A DNA stretch of 64,000 bases, taken from contig JAJNQB010000001.1 of NCBI GenBank assembly GCA_021155045.1, forward strand, positions 258,059 through 322,058, written 5' to 3'. Shown piece by piece: positions 26,538 through 34,293 of this stretch. Positions within the stretch are counted from its first letter, which is position 1, and each line of letters begins with the position of its first letter. A model generated the notes under the pieces. It saw only the letters and a program-made list of their open reading frames with translations. It was not told the DNA's origin and made no database searches. A program made the translations under genes and the position numbers. Source of the DNA: Arcticibacter sp. (lineage in GTDB: Bacteria > Bacteroidota > Bacteroidia > 2-12-FULL-35-15).

Positions 26538-27509
26538 ATGAAAAAAATCTTTACTACTGTTGCTTTATCGGTTATAGGAGTTGTTGCTTTAGCACAACAA
26601 GATGCACAATTCAGTATGAATATGTTTAACCGATTAGCAGTTAATCCAGGTTATGCTGGAACAAGTCAAGCACTTTGCGGAACGATTTTTTATCGTCAGC
26701 AATGGAATAGCTTCCCTGGTGCTCCTAAAACAGCATTAGTGAGTTTAGACTACGGACGTATTCTTGGTGGAGGTTTAGGAATTACGGTTGACCAAGATCA
26801 ATTAGGATTTGAAAAAAGTTTAAAAGCTAAATTAGCATATTCTTATCACTTAGCTTTAGGTAGTGCAGGAACTCTAGGTATTGGTTTAGATGTAGGAATG
26901 ATTCAAAAAACAATATCAAATAATTTTTTAGCACCCGATGGAAGCACTTCTGCAAACCCTGGCACAGATGTAGCAATTCCTTGGAGTGGAGCTTCTGCAA
27001 CTACTTATGATGTTGGATTTGGATTGTACTTTGCCGGTAACAAAGGAACGTATGTAGGTATTTCTGCATTGCATTTACCAGAACAACAATTAAAAGAAGC
27101 GGGGACAACAAACTCTCTTGCTTGGAGTTTTAATTATAAAGTTGCACGCCACTATTATATTATGGCAGGACATAAATTTCCAATTGGAAATGCATTTAGC
27201 TTAACTCCTTCTGTTTTGGTTAAATCGGATGCATCTTCAACACAAATGGATTTTAACTTATTAGCAAAATGGAGAGATATGGTGTTCATTGGAGCATCTT
27301 ATCGTTTAACAGATGCTATTCCGGTTATGGCTGGTTTAGAATGGAAAGTTAACCCAAAAGGAACATTAAGGTTTGGTTATTCTTATGATGTTACATTGTC
27401 TGCGATTAAAAATCACAGTAACGGAACACATGAGATTATGTTAGGATATTGCCACAAAATAGTGAGCGATCCTAAACCACAAGGGCACGAAAATGTTAGA
27501 TTCTTTTAA
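26538..27509 (+). CDS. PorP/SprF-family type IX secretion outer-membrane protein
   Basis: PorP/SprF proteins are outer-membrane barrels that work with the T9SS, either as part of the core complex or as partners of specific cargo. The protein has a signal peptide (MKKIFTTVALSVIGVVALA), the family opening QDAQFSMNMFNRLAVNPGYA, the motif FYRQQWNSFPGAPKT, and alternating strands to the end. Length 323 is typical. Its place directly before gldK matches porP-porK-porL-porM-porN in Porphyromonas, so it is likely the core PorP rather than a cargo-specific SprF. A hairpin follows the gene. Confidence 0.92.
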   Translation: MKKIFTTVALSVIGVVALAQQDAQFSMNMFNRLAVNPGYAGTSQALCGTIFYRQQWNSFPGAPKTALVSLDYGRILGGGLGITVDQDQLGFEKSLKAKLAYSYHLALGSAGTLGIGLDVGMIQKTISNNFLAPDGSTSANPGTDVAIPWSGASATTYDVGFGLYFAGNKGTYVGISALHLPEQQLKEAGTTNSLAWSFNYKVARHYYIMAGHKFPIGNAFSLTPSVLVKSDASSTQMDFNLLAKWRDMVFIGASYRLTDAIPVMAGLEWKVNPKGTLRFGYSYDVTLSAIKNHSNGTHEIMLGYCHKIVSDPKPQGHENVRFF

Positions 27510-27567
27510 AAATTAAATTTTTTTGTAACCTTAACTTTAAATTATCGTTTAAGCTACCTTACATCCC

Positions 27568-27599
27568 AAAATCATTATATATAAAATTATAATGATTTT
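27568..27599 (+). terminator. Hairpin between porP and gldK (terminator or attenuator)
   Basis: A perfect 12-bp stem AAAATCATTATA / TATAATGATTTT with an 8-base loop lies between the genes. The T stretch after it is short, so it may only reduce read-through or stabilise the porP messenger rather than stop transcription. Confidence 0.55.
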
Positions 27600-27615
27600 A
27601 TTGCAAAGGGGTTTA

Positions 27616-27635
27616 AAACAAACAAACAAACAAAC
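27616..27635 (+). repeat. (AAAC)5 tetranucleotide repeat before gldK
   Basis: Five perfect AAAC units end four bases before the chosen gldK ATG, in the region where ribosome binding is set. Length changes by slipped-strand pairing would alter leader spacing. Confidence 0.7.
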
Positions 27636-27639
27636 AAAA

Positions 27640-29073
27640 ATGAAAAAATTGCTCTTGTTAAGCTCTGTGGTTGTATTAGCAGCCGGCTGTACTAAAAGTT
27701 CAGGAGAGCTTGTAGGTGTTCATCCTCGCGAAGAATGGTTTGATATCGATCCATTCGGAATGTTGTATATCCCCATGGGAAGTTACAATATGGGCCCAAG
27801 CGATGAAGATCCAACGTATGCTCACACTACAAAATCAAAAACCGTTTCGGTACAAGCATTTTACATTGACCAAACTGAAATTTCAAACAATGAGTATCGC
27901 CAATTCGTATATTGGGTTCGTGATTCATTAGCACACCGCCATTTAATTGATGATGGTATTGGCGAACATGGTATAGTTACGGATGATTACGGACAAGATA
28001 TTGATCCTCCTTTGTTGAACTGGGAAGAAGCAATTGAGTGGGAAGAGCAAGATGTTCGTGAAGCATTAGAATTTATGTACTTGCCGCCAGAAGAGCGTTA
28101 CTACAGAAGAAGAGAAGTTGATACACGTAAGTTAAATTACGAGTATTACTGGATTAACTTGCGTTTAGCAGCTAATAAATCAAATAGATTTAAACCATCG
28201 AAATCACCAGACCAAAATGGACAAGATTTTATTAATGGTTGGGAAAATACTTCTGTTGGCGATAATAAAACTTTAGGTCATTACGATGTAAAAGATGAAA
28301 TTTCTGACGGAAGTGGAAATTACAGCAAACGTGAACGTAAAGACAAAGATAGAAGTGTGTTTATTGTAAAAGATGTTATCAATGTTTACCCTGATACATT
28401 AGCTTGGATACATGACTTTACCTACGCATTTAACGAACCAATGACAAATATGTACTTCTGGCATGTTGCTTATGATGATTATCCTGTTGTAGGTGTTAGT
28501 TGGAAACAAGCTCGTGCATTTTGTGTTTGGAGAACTCAATTATTTAATAACTGGTTATTAGCTAACGGACAAACGTATGTGAATGATTTTCGTTTACCAA
28601 CGGAGTCAGAGTGGGAATACGCTGCTCGTGGCGGAAATGCTTTAAGTCCTTACCCTTGGGGTGGCCCTTACATCAGAAACGCTTTAGGATGTTTCTTAGG
28701 AAACTTTAAACCAATGCGTGGTAATTATATCCCTGATGGTGGATTCCATACAGTAAAAATTATGTCATATAATCCAAATGATTATGGTTTGTATTGTATG
28801 GCAGGAAATGCATCTGAGTGGACAAGCAATGCTTATGATGAAGCAGCTTACGACTTTGATCATGATTTGAATCCTGACTATGTATATGAAGCACAAGATA
28901 ACGAAGCAAACGTTTTAAAACGTAAAGTAATTCGTGGTGGGTCATGGAAAGATGTAGGTTTTTACTTACAAACAAGCTCAAGAACTTATGAATACCAAGA
29001 TACGGCAAAATGTTATGTTGGTTTCCGTTGTGTTCAAACGTACTTGGGTCGTGCGAAGGGTGATGATATTTAA
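27640..29073 (+). CDS. gldK: GldK/PorK: T9SS outer-membrane ring lipoprotein
   Basis: GldK (PorK) forms, with GldN (PorN), the periplasmic ring attached to the outer membrane in the T9SS. The lipoprotein signal is MKKLLLLSSVVVLAAGC with Cys at 17. The rest is an FGE-sulfatase-like domain: IPMGSYNMGPSDEDP, FYIDQTEISNNEYRQFVYW, RLPTESEWEYAARGG, VIRGGSWKD and YVGFRCVQ. The start was chosen at the Met opening the signal; a frame extending 16 codons upstream runs through the AAAC repeat and would hide it. Length about 477. It is first of gldK-L-M-N. Confidence 0.95.
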   Translation: MKKLLLLSSVVVLAAGCTKSSGELVGVHPREEWFDIDPFGMLYIPMGSYNMGPSDEDPTYAHTTKSKTVSVQAFYIDQTEISNNEYRQFVYWVRDSLAHRHLIDDGIGEHGIVTDDYGQDIDPPLLNWEEAIEWEEQDVREALEFMYLPPEERYYRRREVDTRKLNYEYYWINLRLAANKSNRFKPSKSPDQNGQDFINGWENTSVGDNKTLGHYDVKDEISDGSGNYSKRERKDKDRSVFIVKDVINVYPDTLAWIHDFTYAFNEPMTNMYFWHVAYDDYPVVGVSWKQARAFCVWRTQLFNNWLLANGQTYVNDFRLPTESEWEYAARGGNALSPYPWGGPYIRNALGCFLGNFKPMRGNYIPDGGFHTVKIMSYNPNDYGLYCMAGNASEWTSNAYDEAAYDFDHDLNPDYVYEAQDNEANVLKRKVIRGGSWKDVGFYLQTSSRTYEYQDTAKCYVGFRCVQTYLGRAKGDDI

Positions 29074-29137
29074 TTTGAAAATCTCTTAATCTAAACTAAA
29101 TAACAATTAATTATTAACTTTTAAAAATTTAAAAACT

Positions 29138-29914
29138 ATGGGTGGTAAAAAATGGAAAAGTTTCATGGCTAAACTATATGGGTTTGGCGCAGCAATCGTA
29201 ATCATCGGGGCGATGTTTAAAATTATGCACTGGCCTGGTGCGGGTCCAATGCTTGTTGTTGGATTATCTACAGAGGCTGTAATCTTCTTTTTCTCGGCAT
29301 TTGAGCCGCCACACGAAGAGGTGGATTGGAGTTTAGTATATCCAGAATTAGCGGGGATGCATGGTGAAGACACAAAAGAATTGGAAGAAGATAAAGGTTC
29401 AATAACGGAACAATTAGATAATATGCTTGAGGATGCTAAAATTGGTCCAGAACTTATCGCAAGCTTAGGTGATGGTATGCGTAGCTTAAGTGATCAAGCT
29501 AATAAGTTAAATAACATTACAGATGCATCAGTAGCTACAAATGAATATGTTACAAGTGTAAAATCTGCTGCAGAAAATGTTAATACTCTTTCTGGTGCTT
29601 ACTCTAAAGCTGCTGATTCTTTAATGGGATTAGCTGTTACAAATGATGATAGCGCATCTTTAGGCGAACAAATTACTAAGGTCTCTAAAAATTTATCAGC
29701 TTTAAATGCAGCTTATGAATTGCAACTTCAAGGTTCTAACGATCATTTGAAAGCTACATCTAAATTCTATGACGGTTTAGAAACTTTAATGGGTAGTTTA
29801 AACGACTCTGTAGATGATACAAAACGCTACAAAGAGCAAATAGCACAACTTTCTAATAACTTAGAATCGTTGAATACTATTTACGGTAATATGCTTAACG
29901 CAATGAGAAAATAA
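29138..29914 (+). CDS. gldL: GldL/PorL: T9SS inner-membrane motor subunit
   Basis: GldL is the inner-membrane stator-like protein that, with GldM, converts proton-motive force into the movement driving T9SS. Two helices lie near the N-terminus (LYGFGAAIVIIGAMFKIMHW and MLVVGLSTEAVIFFFSAFEP); the segment between them contains the conserved MHWPG, and the second helix holds the glutamate proposed to be the proton-linked residue. The remaining 190 or so residues are a cytoplasmic coiled-coil-rich domain. Length 258 is normal. A perfect palindrome overlaps the stop codon. Confidence 0.95.
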   Translation: MGGKKWKSFMAKLYGFGAAIVIIGAMFKIMHWPGAGPMLVVGLSTEAVIFFFSAFEPPHEEVDWSLVYPELAGMHGEDTKELEEDKGSITEQLDNMLEDAKIGPELIASLGDGMRSLSDQANKLNNITDASVATNEYVTSVKSAAENVNTLSGAYSKAADSLMGLAVTNDDSASLGEQITKVSKNLSALNAAYELQLQGSNDHLKATSKFYDGLETLMGSLNDSVDDTKRYKEQIAQLSNNLESLNTIYGNMLNAMRK

Positions 29915-29935
29915 TTCCGTTTAAACGGAATTATT
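29910..29935 (+). terminator. Perfect 26-base palindrome overlapping the gldL stop codon
   Basis: AATAATTCCGTTT and its exact complement AAACGGAATTATT form a fully self-complementary stretch that includes the TAA of gldL, followed by TTCCTTTTTC. It can act as a weak terminator or an RNA-stabilising hairpin between gldL and gldM. Confidence 0.6.
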
Positions 29936-30011
29936 TTCCTTTTTCTGAAAATTTATTTTTAGAAAGCAGAAATATAAATTATTGTTTAATCACAGAAAAA
30001 TTATATAAACT

Positions 30012-31622
30012 ATGTCAGGAGGTAAAGAAACCCCAAGGCAAAAAATGATTGGAATGATGTACTTAGTGTTAACAGCACTATTGGCACTGAATGTATCCAA
30101 GGAAATTTTAAATGCCTTTGTTGCCATTGAAGATGGTTTGAATACAACGAATATAAACTTCGATGGGAAAAACGGAATATTGTATTCCAAGTTTGAAAAA
30201 GCTATGGCTGATAACAAAACTAAGACAAAACCTTGGTTTGATAAAGCACAAGAGGCTAAAAAGCTTTCGGCTGAATTGTGTGGTTATGTGGATGAATTAA
30301 GAAGTGAGTTATACCAAGAAATTCAAAAACTAACCAAAGAACAAGCTGATACTTTTCATTTAGTTTATCTTGATAGCAAAGATAATTATGATATTCCAAC
30401 GCACATTTTAATTGGAGAAGATCCAGAACATGCTACTGGAAAATCAGTTGAATTAAAGCAAAAAATTGAAGCTTTTAAAACCGCAATGACTGCTTTAGTT
30501 CCAGAAAGCGAAAAAGCTGGGTTGAAGTTGGGATTGAGTACAGCAAATGTTTACTCTGTTGCTGAAGAAAAAGAAGTTACATGGGAAAGTAATATTTTTT
30601 ATCATAATCCTGTTGCTGCTGTGATGAGCGCAATGGCAAAGATAAAAAATGATGTTAAAAATGCAGAGAGTGATGTAGTTAGTACACTTCTAAAATCAAT
30701 TGATGCAAATGACTTTAAATTTGATGCAATCGAGGCTAAAGTTGTAGCTCCTACAAGTTACATTGTTCAAGGAGAAAAATATGTTGCAGATATATTTGTT
30801 TCTGCTCATAGTTCTACTCAGAATCCTGAGGTATTAATAGGAAAAGTTGATACTACCAATAAAGCTCAACCTAAAATTATTGGCGAAGGAAAAAGCATTG
30901 AAGTAATTGGAGGTGTTGGTAAATATGAAGTTGCCGGTACTGCTGAAGGAGTACAAGAATATTCTGGTGTGATTAACGTAAAAGCTCCTGATGGTAGTAT
31001 TAAAGCTTACCCTTTTAAAGGAGAATACATGGTTGCTAGACCTTCTATGGCTGTTTCTCCAACCAAAATGAATGTGTTTTATATTGGTGTTGAAAACCCA
31101 GTTGATATTTCTGTTGCCGGGGCAGCTCCAACTGATGTAGTAGCTACTCTTACAGGAACTTCTGGTTCAATCGTTTCAAAAGGACAAGGACATTACATTG
31201 TTAAAGTTAATTCTGGAACTAAATGTGATATCAATGTATCAGTTAAAACTAAAACAGGTTCAAAATCAATGGGAAAAATGGAGTTTCGTGTAAAAAAAGT
31301 ACCTAGCCCTTTGGCTTCTTTTGCTGGTATTACAGGTGACGGAAAAGCTACGAAAGGTGAATTAGCAGCAGCTGGTGGAGTTATTCCTAAATTAGAAGAT
31401 TTTGTATTTGACTTGAAATTCCCTGTTGTATCATGGGTTATGTCTGCAAACATCAATGGTGTTTTCGTAGATGTACCTGCTTCTGGTCCAGCAACTACTG
31501 GTCAAATGAAAGAGATGATGAATAAAGTGAAAGCTGGAGGTAAAATTCTTATCGAACAGGTAAAGGTACAAGCTCCAGATGGAACTCGTTCGATACCAGG
31601 TTGCGTTATTAAAGTAAAATAA
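30012..31622 (+). CDS. gldM: GldM/PorM: T9SS inner-membrane motor and periplasmic shaft subunit
   Basis: GldM has one N-terminal helix that sits inside the GldL ring and a long periplasmic part that reaches the GldK-GldN ring. The opening GGKETPRQKMIGMMYLVLTA and LLALNVSKEILNAFV are hallmarks. The periplasmic part is then made of a helical domain and beta-rich domains (about residues 220-536), ending in VKVQAPDGTRSIPGCVIKVK. The 536-residue length is normal. gldN follows 25 bases downstream. Confidence 0.96.
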   Translation: MSGGKETPRQKMIGMMYLVLTALLALNVSKEILNAFVAIEDGLNTTNINFDGKNGILYSKFEKAMADNKTKTKPWFDKAQEAKKLSAELCGYVDELRSELYQEIQKLTKEQADTFHLVYLDSKDNYDIPTHILIGEDPEHATGKSVELKQKIEAFKTAMTALVPESEKAGLKLGLSTANVYSVAEEKEVTWESNIFYHNPVAAVMSAMAKIKNDVKNAESDVVSTLLKSIDANDFKFDAIEAKVVAPTSYIVQGEKYVADIFVSAHSSTQNPEVLIGKVDTTNKAQPKIIGEGKSIEVIGGVGKYEVAGTAEGVQEYSGVINVKAPDGSIKAYPFKGEYMVARPSMAVSPTKMNVFYIGVENPVDISVAGAAPTDVVATLTGTSGSIVSKGQGHYIVKVNSGTKCDINVSVKTKTGSKSMGKMEFRVKKVPSPLASFAGITGDGKATKGELAAAGGVIPKLEDFVFDLKFPVVSWVMSANINGVFVDVPASGPATTGQMKEMMNKVKAGGKILIEQVKVQAPDGTRSIPGCVIKVK

Positions 31623-31637
31623 ATTAACCAATTATAC

Positions 31638-31642
31638 GGAGG
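31638..31642 (+). promoter_or_regulatory. Consensus Shine-Dalgarno of gldN
   Basis: GGAGG lies five bases before the gldN ATG. Strong Shine-Dalgarno sites are uncommon in Bacteroidota; both gldN copies have one. Confidence 0.6.
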
Positions 31643-31647
31643 TTGAA

Positions 31648-32523
31648 ATGAAAACAATTAAAATTCTTTTACTAACATTTATTATCGGTGCTGCTGCATT
31701 TGATAGTTATGGACAAGAAGTATTAACACCAACAAAACCACCAAAGTATCCCGATGGTGTTTATACAAAAGAGAACACTCGTACTCGAAGGGCAATTCCT
31801 TATCCTCATTTGCGTGAAGCAGATGTGATGTGGAGTAAACGAATTTGGCGAGTAATCGATCTTCGTGAAAAAATGAATCATCCATTGTATTATCCGACAT
31901 CTCCAATATTGGATAGAAAAAGTTTGTTTGATGTTGTTCGTGATGCAGCAATTAATGATGGAACAATCACTTGTTTTGACAATCCGGCTTTTGATGATGA
32001 ATTTCGTTATGAAATGACAAAAAGCGAGATTGAGAAAAAGTTGATAAAATGGGATACAAACCAAGTAGAAGATCCAGACAATCCAGGTACTTATTATCCA
32101 GCTCCTGTGAAAAATGAAACAAATTCTGAAAGAGTATGGAAATATTGGGTAAAAGAAGATTGGTTTTTTGACAAACAACGTTCTGTTTTAGATGTTCGTA
32201 TCATTGGTATTTGTCCTTTAGTTGAGAAAAAAACAGAAACGGGCGAATCAACAGGTTCTGACCAGGCCTTATTTTGGATATATTTCCCTGAAGCAAGACC
32301 AATATTTGCTAATCAGGAAGTTTATATGCGACACAATGATGCTGAGCGTAGAACTTTGGAGGATATTTTTTGGAAACGAATGTTCTCAAGTTATGTAAGA
32401 AAAGAAACGAATGTATATGATAGAATTATTGGAGAATACAAAACAGGTTTAGATGCTTTACTAGAGTCTGAGCGTGTTAAAAACGATATTTTTGTGTGGG
32501 AACATGATTTGTTCCACTTCTAA
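31648..32523 (+). CDS. gldN: GldN/PorN: T9SS periplasmic ring protein
   Basis: GldN (PorN) partners with GldK in the ring under the outer membrane. The 291-residue protein has a signal peptide (MKTIKILLLTFIIGAAAFDS then YGQ) and family blocks PYPHLREADVMWSKRIWRVI, KEDWFFDKQRSVLDVRIIGI, LFWIYFPEARP and the C-terminal NVYDRIIGEYKTGLDALLES. It is last of gldK-L-M-N and is followed by a strong terminator, then by a second, related gene. Confidence 0.95.
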   Translation: MKTIKILLLTFIIGAAAFDSYGQEVLTPTKPPKYPDGVYTKENTRTRRAIPYPHLREADVMWSKRIWRVIDLREKMNHPLYYPTSPILDRKSLFDVVRDAAINDGTITCFDNPAFDDEFRYEMTKSEIEKKLIKWDTNQVEDPDNPGTYYPAPVKNETNSERVWKYWVKEDWFFDKQRSVLDVRIIGICPLVEKKTETGESTGSDQALFWIYFPEARPIFANQEVYMRHNDAERRTLEDIFWKRMFSSYVRKETNVYDRIIGEYKTGLDALLESERVKNDIFVWEHDLFHF

Positions 32524-32544
32524 AAAAAACATTTTAAATAAAAG

Positions 32545-32576
32545 AATCCTTCGAAATTTTTCGAAGGATTTTTTTT
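32545..32576 (+). terminator. Rho-independent terminator after gldN
   Basis: The stem AATCCTTCGAA / TTCGAAGGATT is perfect and has a four-base loop. It is followed by a run of Ts. It should separate most gldKLMN transcription from the second gldN gene. Confidence 0.85.
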
Positions 32577-32593
32577 GTACAATAAAATAATAC

Positions 32594-32625
32594 TTACCTC
32601 CGTTTTAATACAGAAAAGGAGGTAA
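32594..32625 (+). promoter_or_regulatory. Hairpin that would cover the Shine-Dalgarno of the second gldN
   Basis: TTACCTCC pairs exactly with GGAGGTAA 16 bases later; past a single bulged G, TTTT pairs with AAAA, which leaves a seven-base loop. The right arm contains the GGAGG ribosome-binding site, which ends six bases before the ATG. Folded, it would hide the site, so translation of the gene would depend on opening it. Confidence 0.6.
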
Positions 32626-32628
32626 AAA

Positions 32629-33492
32629 ATGAAATCATCACTTTTCAGTATTTTTTTAATAGTATTAATATTAGAATCACATTCCCAATGCTTTTATTTA
32701 AATGACGTTTTATCGCCACAAAACCCCAATCCTTGCTTTAAAGATAGAACTAAAAAACCTTTTCCTGTCCCTTATCCAAATTTAAGAGAAGCGGATGTAA
32801 TGTGGAGCAAGCGCATTTGGCGCATAATTGATTTACGAGAAAAAATAAATTTACCAATATATTATCCTTCTGAACCTCAAGAATGTTTGGCAAGTTTGTT
32901 TGATGTCCTTAAATGCGCTCTTTTAGAAGGAGATTTAACAGCATTTGCGAATCCGGCATTTGATGATGAGTTTAAAAATCCGATGACAAAGATAGAAATA
33001 CAGAAAGTGTTGGTTTCTTGGGATTCAACACATCAAATAGAAGATATAAATAACCCAGGAACGTTTATAATTTCACCACTAAAAATCGAAATAACAGCTT
33101 CTAACATTCGCCAATATTGGATAAAAGAGGATTGGTTTTTTGATAAACAACGTTCTGTACTTGATTGCAGAATAATTGGTATATGTCCTTTAACGGATAA
33201 AATATCAGAAATAGGTGAAATAGTTGGAGTTAAGCCTTTATTTTGGATTTATTTTCCGGAAGCTCGAAAATATTTAGTAAAAGCCCCTGTTTTTAATAGA
33301 TGGAATGATGCTGAAAGAATGAATTATGATGAATTATTTCAAAAACGAATGTTTTCAAGCTTTATAAAAAAAGAGTCGAATGTATACGACAGAACAATAT
33401 CGGAATATAAAGTTGGTATTGATGGTTTGATTGAGTCCGAATCTATAAAAGAAACTATTTTTAATTGGGAAAGCGATTTATGGCATTTTTAA
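32629..33492 (+). CDS. gldO: Second GldN-family protein (GldO-like paralogue)
   Basis: The 287-residue protein is a clear paralogue of the preceding gldN product: it shares PYPNLREADVMWSKRIWRII, KEDWFFDKQRSVLDCRIIGI, LFWIYFPEAR, WNDAER and the tail NVYDRTISEYKVGIDGLIES. It has its own signal peptide (MKSSLFSIFLIVLILESHSQ). In Flavobacterium johnsoniae a similar gldN-gldO pair occurs and the two are partly redundant, hence the symbol; here it is inferred from position and similarity. The N-terminus differs (extra Cys pair CFYLNDV...NPCF). A terminator and a ribosome-site hairpin lie before it, so it appears separately controlled. Confidence 0.88.
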   Translation: MKSSLFSIFLIVLILESHSQCFYLNDVLSPQNPNPCFKDRTKKPFPVPYPNLREADVMWSKRIWRIIDLREKINLPIYYPSEPQECLASLFDVLKCALLEGDLTAFANPAFDDEFKNPMTKIEIQKVLVSWDSTHQIEDINNPGTFIISPLKIEITASNIRQYWIKEDWFFDKQRSVLDCRIIGICPLTDKISEIGEIVGVKPLFWIYFPEARKYLVKAPVFNRWNDAERMNYDELFQKRMFSSFIKKESNVYDRTISEYKVGIDGLIESESIKETIFNWESDLWHF

Positions 33493-33548
33493 CCCTGAGC
33501 AGTTAGCACAGCAATTTCATTGCTTTCTATTACATAAGTTGGGTTTAA
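33488..33548. other. Structured intergenic element with TTTAACCCTGAGCAG motif
   Basis: The element begins on the stop codon of the second gldN. The outer arms TTAACCC and GGGTTTAA can pair, and inside lies AGCAAT-TTC-ATTGCT. The first 15 bases match 15336-15350 at 14 positions. It may serve as a terminator, but no T run follows. Confidence 0.4.
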
Positions 33549-33583
33549 TTTTGAAAAAAATGTTTTTGCATTTTTAAAAGTAT

Positions 33584-33591
33584 TATATTTG
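33584..33591 (+). promoter_or_regulatory. -7 promoter element of the small membrane protein gene
   Basis: TATATTTG matches TAnnTTTG exactly and ends only ten bases before the ATG, so the transcript would have almost no leader. A TTTTG lies 15 bases upstream, shorter than the usual 19. Confidence 0.45.
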
Positions 33592-33601
33592 TGTTATTAA
33601 G

Positions 33602-33979
33602 ATGAAGAAAACAACAAACATAAAAAGCTTTTTGGTTCCAACAACGTTGTTCTTGCTTGTTGCTGTCGCTGTTAAGTTAGTTACAGTTAACTTTAATCAT
33701 CATAAAAAAAGTTTTTACCAAAACTACGACCCAGAAAAAATAGCATTATTTGCATCTTTAGAAGATAGTCAAGACATTGAAACACCACCATCTAAGGCAT
33801 TAGATAATGGTCATGCAAGCAATAATAACGAGTTTAAACTTAAATCAGTAAGCCTTGAGCAAGCATCAATAAATGTTTTTGGAAAAAAAGCTAAAACATT
33901 AAAAAATAGTTTTAATAATTATTCTAGTTATTTCATATCCATTCCTATTTTTCTTCTAAATAGAACAATTCGAATATAA
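33602..33979 (+). CDS. Small single-pass membrane protein, unknown function
   Basis: I do not recognise this 125-residue protein. It has an N-terminal helix (FLVPTTLFLLVAVAVKLVTV, about residues 10-29) preceded by basic residues, then a polar region of about 75 residues and a second hydrophobic stretch near the end (YFISIPIFLLNRTIRI). The middle is rich in Lys, Asn and Ser and looks loosely folded. A promoter-like element sits just before the ATG. It lies between the T9SS cluster and a structured gene-free stretch; no link to secretion can be shown. Confidence 0.6.
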   Translation: MKKTTNIKSFLVPTTLFLLVAVAVKLVTVNFNHHKKSFYQNYDPEKIALFASLEDSQDIETPPSKALDNGHASNNNEFKLKSVSLEQASINVFGKKAKTLKNSFNNYSSYFISIPIFLLNRTIRI

Positions 33980-33990
33980 TTTATTTTTTT

Positions 33991-34011
33991 AGAATCTTTT
34001 TAAAAGATTCT
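33991..34011. other. Short perfect hairpin in the 33980-34293 gap
   Basis: AGAATCTTTT and AAAAGATTCT form a perfect 10-bp inverted repeat around one base. There is no T run after it on the plus strand, so it is a poor terminator for the small membrane protein gene just upstream. Confidence 0.4.
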
Positions 34012-34149
34012 TCCTATTGTACTCATTTATGAGTTACATGCCCACATTTTTATCGGTTATTTTCAAAGTGATTTTTAAAATATTCACTTATTACAATCAT
34101 TAATTTTCAGTATTTAGTTCTTTAAATTTTTTTGGCCGATAATAGAGAA

Positions 34150-34203
34150 AGGCGAACGGAGAGTTTTTGTTTGTGATAAAAATCTTTTTCTCTCCGTTCC
34201 CTT
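34150..34203. other. Long stem-loop in the 33980-34293 gap, candidate structured RNA
   Basis: GAACGGAGAG (34154-34163) is exactly complementary to CTCTCCGTTC (34190-34199), and AAAGG to the left can pair with CCTTT to the right past a mismatch. The 26-base loop contains TTTTT and AAAAA that can pair too. It is GC-richer than its surroundings and lies in a 314-base gap with no gene. It could be a small RNA or the end of the upstream transcript. Confidence 0.45.
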
Positions 34204-34260
34204 TAATTTTGATAGATGTTTTTATTTTTAAAGAGAGATAAAAATAAAATCATCTACATA

Positions 34261-34293
34261 AAAAAAACCTCTCAAGTTTTGAGAGGTTTTTTT
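34261..34293 (-). terminator. Rho-independent terminator of the small basic secreted protein gene
   Basis: AAACCTCTCAA and TTGAGAGGTTT form a perfect stem with a three-base loop, flanked by A and T runs, so it works in both directions. It ends exactly at the stop codon of the minus-strand gene. Confidence 0.85.
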
